This document shows positions 38,954 to 49,300 of a stretch of DNA of 64,000 nucleotides, one piece after another (positions within the stretch are counted from its first letter, which is position 1; each line of letters starts with the position of its first letter). The notes below the pieces were generated by a model, which was given only the letters and a program-made list of their open reading frames with translations, had not been told where the DNA came from and ran no database searches. A program made the position numbers and the translations under genes. Source of the stretch: Bugula neritina (lineage: Eukaryota > Bryozoa > Gymnolaemata > Cheilostomatida > Bugulidae); NCBI GenBank assembly GCA_964035545.1, contig OZ037768.1, positions 11,426,741-11,490,740 of the forward strand. The letters are read 5' to 3'.

Positions 38954-41636
38954 TCACACAATCAGCCTACTAGAGTCTCTGCCATTATCTGGTGCAGCTG
39001 AATCTTCCAGTGGGGGGTCAGTATTGGCATCATATGGAGGAGCAGCATTGGAAGGCAACACACTGCTGCCGTCACTTCTTATGACATCCTCATATGGAGG
39101 CGGAGAAGCAGCCTCGGCATAGGAGGGAGGAGCTACAGAATCACACGGTTCAGGACTCTGTGGGTGTCTGAATTGCTGCCGCAATCTCGCTTCTCTCAGC
39201 TCCTGAGCATCTAACTGTGCATCTTGCAATACAGCAGCCACCCGTTGGTTCCATACTACAGCACATGGTAATTATCAATATCATTCTGTTACTGTTAAAA
39301 TCATACTTATTTTATTATTACATCTTTACTTGTGTTAAGCAGTGTTCAGTCATCAGTTGAAATTTAGCAATAAAATAAACTCTGAAAGCTTTTGAAGCTT
39401 CTCTGAGAGAGTTTGCTGTTCCATCTGATATTTCAGATTGCAAATTTATAAGCAATGTTTTAGCTGTCATTATGATTATTATATATTCATGCTGAGGAGG
39501 GATGGGACAAACCATAAGACCCTGACGTACACAAATTGAGTTAAATCAAATCATTAAATTTGGCAAAAATAAATTGTAATCAACACAATAAATAACACAA
39601 GACTATGACTTAGCAATTCATTATAAATCCTTTAGAACTGACCACAATAATAAAATAATCAGAATGAAAAACGAACAGTACTTCTATATAAGACTCACTT
39701 GTTCTAATTTGTGTCAGTTTCCGCTGTCTTATCTTGTAAATAACGATGGTGAAGAAAATAAAGAGGAATACCAATGGGATGGATATGCTTAGAATAATAA
39801 CCAGTGAAACTACAAAAAATGAGTAGATCACATTATGTTGCATTGATAATGGTAAATGCTACATTGCATTGCTAATGGTAGATATTACATTGCATTGCTA
39901 ATGGTAGATGTTACATTGCATTGCTAATGGTAGATGTTACATTGCATTGCTAATGGTAAATATTACATTGTATTGCTAATGGTAGATATTACATTGTATT
40001 GCTAATGGTAGATGTTACATTGCATTGCTAATGGTATTCACAGGGTACACTAAACATACTCAGGCCTGCTCTATAAACCGATAGTGAAGCGCAGCATCCA
40101 TCCACACATAGCAGATGCTGCAAGCTATTAGCTATCTCAAGCAGGGGAGTTGACACTTGACAAAAATACAAACAAATAAATGATATTTTATCATCCAAAC
40201 CTCACCTTCTTACTAACTACTTTCATGAGAGGCAACAGTGTCAAGGAAACTAGGAAATGAATCAAGTAGGATAAAAATGTTGTATTCTAGGTTATGGCCA
40301 TAGCCTACTACTATAGGGCAGTTTTGCAAGACATTATAAGCAATGCTTCAAGGAAGCTATGGGGCAATATAATTTAAGGCACCAATGTTACCTATAACAC
40401 CCAACACCTACAAACACTAGTAAATACATCTTAGTACAAACACTAGTAAGTCATATCTTCTGTACAATACTATGACAGAAACAAAATTACAATTCATTCA
40501 AAATTTCCAACTATTATATTATAGCATGAGAAGTCACCTGTAGTCTGAGGAATATTTGGAGTTACAGTTATCTTTAGAGAACCACTCTCAACACTATATC
40601 TATCGTATATAAACTTCACCACAGTGGATGTCGAATGGAGTTCATCAGAAGGAAATGTTCGCCCATATGGATACTCATACTCTGCCTGGATAACAAACAA
40701 CACAACTTCATCCAACCATGTAAGTTATATATATAGTTTACTGAAATTTAGTTTAAAAGAAAGATTATTGAATAGCTGAACAAAATGTATGTCACTTGTA
40801 ACTTTGTTATGTATAATGTGTTGAAACTTTCAGAATGAAAAATTGCAAAACACAGAACTAGCTTCACACATGACTAGACATTATATTTCAAAAGGAGTGA
40901 TTTATTGAGGAATAAGTGGCATGCAACTTTCTCTGAGTCACAACTTACTAGCAGGTCCAAATAGAGAGTTTCCGAACTGATGTAAGAGGCACTGGTGTAG
41001 TTAGCCTCGCGAACTGATAAGGAACCAACAAAATCTGTTTCCTCAAACTCTATAGTAAATGTACAGCCACTACAGTCATCATATTGTTGGTTGCTTTGAC
41101 GGACAATGAACACCTGATCACACCACAGGCCGTCAGTGTTACCAACTTTTGTCTGTAGAATTACTCTGTCTCCACCATATAGTTCTCGTTTGACGCAACA
41201 ATCAGATGATGTTCCAATACAATCTACAATGATTATATTGTTTTATTATTTTATTCCTTTATTTTATTATTTTATATTATTTTATTCCTTTACAAATTAA
41301 AATATAAGATAAGGATACAGAAACTTTCAACATTACAGAAACTAAATTTCCATAAAAGGACTTAGCTGACAACACAATTAATTGAGAATAATTCTAAATT
41401 AAAAATGCAGTTAATTAGTTGAGTCATTAACCTGTAAAACCAGTTACTTCAAAAAATCTATTTAAACCTATAAAACAACTTTGTGCAATAAAACACTATA
41501 TAACAAATAGTCCACTAAAATTTATAAGAAATGAAAGATGCTTACCATAATAGTCTGTTGACACAACAATGTCAAAAGAGAAGACGGTGATTAAAAGAAT
41601 TTGACGCAGCTTGCTGGTAGAAGATGGAAACAGCAT
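38954..41636 (-). CDS. Type I membrane protein, receptor-like paralogue C, long tail with PPxY motifs (5 exons, 308 aa)
   Basis: Minus-strand exons: 41546-41636, 40949-41223, 40538-40685, 39699-39809, 38954-39255; phases 1, 0, 1, 1; all GT-AG. Residues 1-30 contain a signal peptide (MLFPSSTSKLRQILLITVFS). The ectodomain (31-171) has Cys at 32, 39, 40, 65, 81 and 84 in the family pattern C-x(6)-CC...WC...CSGC, an N-glycosylation site NYTS, and a second-exon strand pair ending GSLKITVTPN. A transmembrane helix spans about 172-196, followed by basic KIRQRK. The tail (197-308) has a Gln/Arg-rich probable helix, PPSY at 251-254, PPPY at 260-263 and an acidic stretch; it ends SRLIV. PPxY motifs normally bind WW domains (NEDD4-family ligases, YAP-like proteins), so the tail could recruit trafficking or signalling partners. 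The protein family is unknown to me; the ectodomain is beta-rich and only vaguely CUB-like. Paralogues B and A follow upstream on the same strand. Confidence 0.85.
39842..40036. repeat. 26-bp tandem repeat, about 7.5 copies, in intron 3 of receptor C
   Basis: Consensus ATTGCTAATGGTAGATGTTA followed by CATTGC. Copies differ at a few positions (G/A, T/C). The array occupies the 3' part of the 728-nt intron and stops about 30 bp from the acceptor of the transmembrane exon, so it overlaps where branch-point and pyrimidine signals would lie. Confidence 0.9.
41238..41295. repeat. Short AT minisatellite (TTTTATTATTTTATTCC-like) in intron 1 of receptor C
   Basis: About three overlapping imperfect copies of TTTTATTATTTTATTCCTTT, immediately upstream (in gene orientation) of the exon-2 acceptor at 41223. 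Read on the gene strand it is A-rich (GGAATAAAAT units), not pyrimidine-rich. Confidence 0.6.
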
Positions 41637-41773
41637 AATGGTGGCCAATGCTTACTACTGTTTATGTTGAAAATACACCTTGGTAATATTCTTAATGCGT
41701 CACCACCCCAGTTATTGACCTGAAAACGCATTACATAAGTACTGTTAAACTTATATTGATTTAAAATCTTCAC

Positions 41774-41940
41774 TTCTGTGAGAACCTTTGATGGTAAGAG
41801 TTTTCAAGCGAGCTAAGGACTTTTGCCAAAATAGCAGAAGAACAATTATGACCAGATGAAATTATTACTAGTGCTGCTATTACCTAGCACACACTTAGAC
41901 AATGCTCTAACCATTGGGCATAATAACACAGCAGTTCATC
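41774..41940 (-). mobile_element. tRNA-derived SINE, copy 2 (degenerate)
   Basis: On the minus strand, from about 41935 down: a degraded tRNA-like head, then GGTCATAATTGTTCTTCTG, AGTCCTTAGCTCGCTTGAAA and GTTCTCACAGAAG, in the same order as the other three copies. The GGAAGAGCATCC block is almost lost. It lies 0.14 kb upstream of the start codon of receptor C, so it may sit in that gene's promoter or 5' leader. Confidence 0.6.
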
Positions 41941-42235
41941 AAAAGTTTGATACATAACTTAAGAGGTTATTACAATCTGGAAGCTGGCAGTCATCAAGCT
42001 TATTTATATAACTTATATTTTAAATCTAAAGGTTTCCATGACAGTAATAAAGGTAAATAAATTACTCTAACAGATATAATGATGCGATACCACAACTAAT
42101 AGAAATAGCGTTTCTGTCCTCACTACTTGGATTATTCAATGTAGCTTAGCATATATGTTTGAATTTTAATACATTTCAAAGTTAAGTAGTGACTTTGATA
42201 TGTACATAAAGACCACTAAACATTTATTTGCACAT

Positions 42236-42308
42236 CAATGATAAGTGTTGCTACCAGCCACCCGCACAGGACCACGGTAATGAAAGGTGACCACCAATGA
42301 TAAGTGTT
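42236..42308 (+). mobile_element. Dwarf (45-bp) RTE LINE 3'-end insertion with 14-bp target duplication
   Basis: The insert 42250-42294 carries CAGCCACCCGCACAGGACCA and ATGAAAGGTG, like the LINE 3' end. It is flanked by exact 14-bp repeats CAATGATAAGTGTT at 42236-42249 and 42295-42308. Confidence 0.8.
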
Positions 42309-43055
42309 TGTCTTTCCCTTTATCTATCTGTAGGTCTTCTGATAACATAGAACTTTGTATTTTATCTTTGAATATCTCAGCAATATAATGGTTAGATCTC
42401 ATAATACTGTAGTGACATTACATTTTCTTGTCTAAACTTGAGTAAATAAGTTGGGATATTTTTTGTGCTTTCATTTGTGTTCTACCTAAAAGTTTTCTGC
42501 ATTCACTAAGAATATGCATGAATTTAAATAATTTTTGCATAATGGTTAGAATATTATAGAGCGAAAATAAAGTCTAATCTCATGCAATTAAAATTTAGGC
42601 TATTGGCTCTCACTAACTTTTTTCATCGCTTAATTGTTTTTGAGTCTGTGATATTTTCACTGACAGTCGATTTATTAAAATAGGCAGCAAGAATATATCA
42701 CTTAGTTTAAAGTACATGGTTTACAAGCATCATAATTTTTCTTATATCATGAAAAAGTATGTTTACATCAACTTTAGAGAACTATACTTTTCTACAATTA
42801 TATAAAATACTGCATATCTTGTAGTTAATATGGCCCAATGTATCAATTATCTAACTTGAAACTTCTGTAGTTTTACTATAACTATAGGTAAAACTTCAGC
42901 TATTATAATTAAATTATAGAGTACAACCAATAATACTAATTTTAGATTTAACTCAGTATTACTCTTACTATTATTGCTTATGCCAAGCTCGAGTTATTAG
43001 TCAGATACCGGTGATCACAATCACAATGAAAACAAATAATCATAATAACTACCAA

Positions 43056-43120
43056 GCAGTAGTAGCAGTGGTAGCAGTAGCAGCAGCAGCAGTAGCAGCA
43101 GCAGCAGTAGTAGTACAACT
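43056..43120. repeat. (CAG/TAG)n trinucleotide repeat
   Basis: About 20 triplets of AGC/AGT type. The plus frame would read GCA/GTA (Ala/Val), but neighbouring sequence is not exon-like. Confidence 0.9.
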
Positions 43121-43599
43121 ACAAGTTGAAGTTAAACTTGAAGGTAATATCAATATAATTACATAAATTATAACTTAATTAGTATAAGTTATAAATATAA
43201 GATTAAGTAATAGTATAACTAAAACTAATGGCAATACTTATACTATAGTCTGTAAGTATTAGTATAACGTCAACTGTATAAACTGTAAGTATACTTCTAG
43301 CTGTAGCATAAATTAATTATTTAAATAGTTATATCATTTTAAGTTTATTTAAAATGTAAGCTATTGTTAAACTTAATCATAATGCTATACTTATTAGTTA
43401 AAGTCAACTTCGAAGTGATCATCACACTGGACCTCTCTAGAGGAAGGAAGAGGTAATATGTTGGACAGTCATTGGTAAGTAGTCATACAGTTATTACTGG
43501 CTGGGCTGTATTTACTGAACAGAAACTTAACACTGTCTATGTGGAGATCTCTAAATTATTGCCTTGATTGTGACCAATTTTCAGACCCCGGATGGTCCT

Positions 43600-44530
43600 T
43601 GGGAGAAAACTGTTCAGGTACTTGGTATTGTGAGCACCCACTGATCGAGGCCGTCCCCTCGCTTGGGAGAGAGTCTATATAATGCTGTTCATTGGTTTGT
43701 TCAGCAGGTCATCATAGGCAAAACTGAGAGCCAGATGTTGTTCTTCTTTTGTCAGAATCTTCATAAGGATACTAATACGCCTGGTTCTTCTTCATTGTTC
43801 AAGGGGCTATATGCAGAGTTTTTTTCATGGCACTTTCGACATTCTCGTGGCCTGTAATATTGGCTATGAATCGCACTGCATCCACTTGTATCTTTTCTAA
43901 GCCAGAAATAGTCTTCTTGCAGGCTAGGTGCCAAGCTGCGCTAGCATACTCAAGGTGTGGTAAACACAACGCTTTGTATGCAATCAATTGAGCTCGTTCA
44001 GGGGCCCAGTAGAGAGCTTTTTAATCATACCCAATTGTCTTCTAGCATTTAGTATTTTATTTTATATATGGTTGTTGAGCCTGTAATCTGATTGCAGTGT
44101 AACATCTAGGTATTTTGTAGTCTACATGATCTAGCACTGACCCATTCAATGTGTAATTGGGAGTATCTCCTACAGAGTTAAAACTTATTATTTTGCTTTT
44201 AAAGATGTTGAATGACATACCCCACTTGCCTGACCATGCACTAAAAGAATCTAAATTTCGCTGACACCTGCTGCAGTCACTAAATGAGGCTATCTCCTGG
44301 TAGACAAGGGTGTCATGAGCAAACAAGACACATGAGCAGTCAAGACAGTCAGGTAGGTCATTAATGACAATGAAGAGTAGTATTGGTCTCAAAACCTATC
44401 CTTGTGGCACACCTAAGGTAAATGGTAATGGATCTGAGGTGTGACCTTGTAACACCACTCTGTGATTGGTTAGGAAGTTATTTATCAAGTGCATGATGAT
44501 TTGTTTTACAGTGTGGGCTAAAGGTTGGTA
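43600..44530 (-). pseudogene. Non-LTR retrotransposon reverse-transcriptase fragment (CR1/L2/Jockey-like), dead
   Basis: Minus-strand translation gives, from 44520 down, LTNHRVVLQ, TLGVPQG, an in-frame TAG where Ser is expected, then VLRPILLFIVINDLP and VLFAHDT. That last segment is the catalytic FADD motif with the first Asp changed to His. Next come NLDSFSAWSGKWGMSFN with KSK, LCLPHLEYASAAWH, and finally ILMKILTKEEQHLALS with YDDLLNK, the conserved LINE C-terminal block. Several frameshifts separate the pieces. It shares order and motifs with the fragment at 49783-50720, so both are probably the same clade. No target duplication was located. Confidence 0.8.
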
Positions 44531-46390
44531 GTTGTGTTAATTTTTTTATATGGACCCTCTGGTGTATTTAATGGTTCTTGGTAAGAAGCTACCATGGTAT
44601 ACTATTACTTGTCCTGGAGCCTTTCTATATTTTTATTTTAAGTCTTGTATAATTTTCGCTAATTCAAAGACAGATACACCAGGAACTCCTTAATTATATT
44701 ATTATCCGTTATGATCATCATCATTATAATTAATAAATTATCATAGTCATAATGATAATGTTAATTTAAAATTAACTTAAGAGTAAGAGTAACTGTAAGT
44801 ACTAGTACTACTAGTACTAGTACTACTAATGCTAGCAATAGTAGTAGTACTATCACTATTAGTATTAGAGTACTACTAGTACTATAACTATGTGACTAAT
44901 CTTACAGTGAGTTACCAACAGTAGATGCATCAGTATGAGTATGATAATCAGTAAGTAAGGGCGATCACAATCACAGTGATAGTGACAATGACTATGAGTA
45001 TGATGACTGATGAGTGAGTGGCTATCACATTAGATGATTAGTCATTACTAACTAGCTTTTACTTAATCTTGTAATATAATTATAATACAGCAAAGTACAA
45101 TTTAAAGTTCCAACAGCGCGTGAATTACTGTTGGTGAAAAAACAAGGCCCCAGCAACAGAGGTTTCAGTATTTAACTTTAATGAATCATTGAATGCTAAT
45201 GGAAACTACCTAGTTGGAAACGGATTTCCCGTAAAATGAGTAAGTATAATATTATTATGTTTTTGCAATATCGGAACCATTGAACTATATTACTATAACT
45301 ATATAGTTTCAGTTCAGTGATCGGAACATAATGTAACGTAATAGAGTTATCGTTCCTCGGCTACCCGCCAAGACTACAGCCGTCTAGACGAGAAATTGAG
45401 TTATCGTCCCTCTAAGTCAGTAAGTACCGCTTTAAAACATCATTCTTCACATAACACAATGTTTTTATACATACACCATTACAAAATGGAGCCTAACATG
45501 CTAGAATTGCAAACGAAAACTACATTCAGACAAGTGAGCAGCCCCTGCTAAACTTGCAGTTCCCTACAAAGAAATATTTTCCAAAAAGTACTCAATTCAA
45601 CTAGGTTAAATGCTCAAATGAGCAGTGAACCCCAAACACAAGAAAATTATAATTTCGGTTACATTTTCTCCAAGCTGTAGGAAATACAAAAATTGTCAAA
45701 AAATATTATGTTTATGAAAATAAAATTGTGCAAATTGGCAATCTTAAATTTTTTTGTATGATTGTAGTGATAAAACTAGTTCTGTCCTAGTAAAATATTT
45801 AGTAGCACATCAATTAAATATATTATGCAGACGGATATTTCAATAAACAAGAATTTGAATATAATGGTTATGTTTGAATAAAAATATATTATATTCAGTT
45901 AATTACTGGCCAAATATAAAATACAATAACCATAAATGAAAATATATCATAGAGATTCATATAACATATAATATATAGTTGCAAATTATTAAATAAGCTG
46001 ACGGGTCTTAGTTACCGTATACTTTTTAAATGCTTATAAAACTTGAAGCTAATTACCTACTTAGGTATACAGCAAAGATAAGGTTACACTTTGAAAAAAA
46101 GTCGTTTGATAAACCCAATGTTTTTGGTAGATACTAACCATTTTTACTTTCACATTTTGACATGATATTTACTTTTTAATCAAAGTTACCATTTTTAAAG
46201 CTGCATCAAATTTCATTAAGAAAACTTAATGATACAAAATATTAAGTGTCAAATTTTTCTAATATTCATCATAATAGTAAATTGAAAGGAGCATTAGAAA
46301 GTTATGTGCTATAGAACAAGCAAGTCAGCTGTAGCATAGAGCAGTGCGAAGTATTGTAAAGCCAACACACAATGGATTCACTTCCTTTAC
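44531..46390. other. Intergenic spacer rich in degenerate ACT/AGT repeats
   Basis: 44790-44885 is a patchwork of ACTAGTACTACTAGTACT-like units, and 44930-45030 a GATTATGAGTATGAT-like patch. A GC-richer stretch at 45330-45430 contains two copies of GAGTTATCGTCCCTC/GAGTTATCGTTCCTC, 60-80 bp apart. No coding frame. Confidence 0.5.
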
Positions 46391-46394
46391 TCAT

Positions 46395-49300
46395 TCAATA
46401 TGCAGCACTTGTGATCAGAATTGGCTCTGAAACGAAAAATAGTTACTGTAAAATATAGAGTATCAAATATGCATTGTAAGATAATGTATAGAAGCATGCA
46501 AAATATAAGCATATGTAATAATCTAAAAACCTTAGCAGATAATGCAAACAGATCTAACATGTGCTGTAATAACTTTAAATTATGAATTTAAAACTGGCCC
46601 TAGTTGATACTCAAACGAAGTATCAATGCAAATCATAGCAATATTCCATTATTATACAAACTTTAATTTAACTTTGGGAAACAATAATTTTTTCTAGACA
46701 AATAGCAAACAAAAAGGCATCGGACAATTTCATCTAAACAATTATGATAAGTACATTTTGTTGCAACAAAACCACAACACCCACCTCCACGTCTGGACAT
46801 GTTGATCCTCCTTCGTCTTTTCACAACAACACATACTATGATAAACACTATAAAGAGAGTGCATGCTACACCTAGTCCAATTGCCACATACAAACCTGCA
46901 ACCATAGTCAGCATTTTTATTATACAACAAACAACAGTCAAACAAATTAGCATCACTAATTCAAAAGTATATAGTTACACTATATACTTCACACTATCTT
47001 TTATGAATGTGTGCAAAATAAGGAATTGTCTACACTTTCATAACTTACTTTCATTAGGATCAAAGTCAGTCTTGGTATCAACAGTAATAGTTAAATCTCC
47101 TTTATATTTCCCTGTGTTAGCAAATGATAGTTTGAGTATGTTGCCTGTAGTAGTAACACTAGACGGAACAGGCTTTTCTTCGCCACCATACTTTCCCTTG
47201 AAAAACGGATACCAACATTTTATAATATGCCATATAAATTCATAAAAAAACATAAATGTCCTTCTAGATTAAGACTAGATAGTAAAATACTACTTTGAGA
47301 ACTCTTTATTTTTCAGAGAAACTGATCATTGGTTTTTTGTATTCAGTTATAAGCTACATCTGAACTGATACCAATCAAAACAACAACCAATCTTATTATT
47401 TATTCTAAAGCATTTAACTATTAAGCGTTGACATCTGAATATTATGATTTAAAACTACAAGCGACAATGTATTACAGCCTGTAACAACAATGCTTTGATA
47501 CAATTAAAATATGACTTACCAAAGTTTTAAGCCATTGAAAAGTTGGAGCAAAGAATGCACTCTGCGAATAATTTGTTTCTAGTAGCTCCACAGTTGGTGT
47601 GAAAGGCATTGAAAAGTCAGCGAATGACACAATGAAAGCACAGCCATCACAAGGTTCATCTTTCAAACGTACAATAAACTCATGACCGCACCAGACCCCT
47701 GAATCATTGCGACCTTTCTCCAGAGTCAATGTGACCTGATCACCTGGATACATCTCCTGTTGCCCTGGGCAACACTTTGAGCTGATGCAGCCTAAAACAA
47801 AGAGCAATTAAAAATACATAAAAATAAACTTTTATAGTAACTCTAATGAACTCGAACACAACAAAACAAATAGCACTCAAGTTGATGTAACTGGGAGAGC
47901 TGTAGTTCTTTTTAGTAAAATTTAAAGTAATGCTATGCTATAGACCTAATAAATAAATTACAAATATTATTATAATAAATAGTAAAAACAGCTACAGTTT
48001 ATTACTGATAAACTATAAAACCTGAAGAGTGGGCTTCACTCATATAGCAACCTAGTAGTGTATAAACTGGTTTTTAAGCCCAATGAGTCATTCCATCACT
48101 AGCTTAGATAGCATTAAGAGTACCTTTATCAGTATAAGTGATTTTATTAAAAACTTTATACATAAAAAGTATCGTAATTTCAAGACTAATATAATATCAA
48201 CTCTGTCTTTTCTCTTACACTTGGTTGCCAAGTTAAAAAAAAACAAAACAATTATTATTAAAAATGATATAATAAATCAAATTTGGATACAATGTTTATT
48301 TAACTACATATAATAACTTTAATATAATCATTAAATGCTGTAATAAAATGACAAATATAAGCTTAGCTAGCCAGCGCAATTATTAAATTGAAAAATATTT
48401 ATTTTGCAATTTTATTAGGTTTCTAATCTTACTCAGTTAATACAATATGAATATGATAGATACGAATATAACATTAAATGGATAATTCATTTTCAACATA
48501 AATTGCAATATTAATATATACATGAAATAATTAATATTTATTCAATTACTATTATGATAAATTGTAATGAATCATTTGGGCAATTAAATTAGATTCAATG
48601 GACAACTTAATTAGATACACATGATGATGATAATTATAACATTGATTATGGCAAAAATAATTATTCCATGTAGCTATACTTTAAAATATATCAACAATTT
48701 ATAAAATTGTTAGAATAGTTTTATAATAAATTTAAAACAAATTGATACTAATCAATAATTGTGCATCACTATAAGTATAACTCTCTAACTATAAGTATGG
48801 GACATAACACTAACTATTAGTATTAGTATAAGTATTATTATAACTTATGAACTGAAGCATTGCAAATTTTACCACTAGTATAACTAATAGCTATAAGTAT
48901 AAGTTAACTTTTAGTCATACTGATACTCATATTGTATCATTATTACTATTGGACATTGGTAATGCTTATAAAAAATTTGCTCACTTAAGTTTAGAGTCGC
49001 CATCCCTGTGAAAAACCCCTAATGGAAAGTGTTTTTCTTAGAACGGGCTAAGGACTTGTTTAGATGAGGCACAGGAGCAATTATGACTGAATGCTCTTCC
49101 TAACATCACCAATGACCTTTGTCGGGTTTGAACCCATGACTTTGTGTTCACAAATGCTCTAACCCCTAGACCACCACGGCTGCTCCCTGGGCATTGGTAA
49201 TGCTTATACTTATACTATAATCATCAGGCTTGCTTTTAGTCTTACCCTTACTCTTATTAAATAATAATAATTACCAATAAATAAAATTATTGTTTGAAAT

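Noticed and set aside
46663-46784. Read-through of the receptor B membrane exon giving a Cys-rich tail
   Set aside because: A donor (G|GTGGGT) at 46784 gives an exon of 111 nt, exactly as in receptor C, and leads in phase to a 32-nt last exon as in receptor A. The read-through sequence has no counterpart. Intron retention cannot be excluded.
46799-47245. 148-codon plus-strand frame
   Set aside because: It overlaps two receptor B exons in antisense and has no signal peptide, domain or splice context of its own.
48971-49191. A functional tRNA gene
   Set aside because: A-box and B-box are present, but the sequence continues into a SINE body with a target duplication and does not close into a tRNA acceptor stem.
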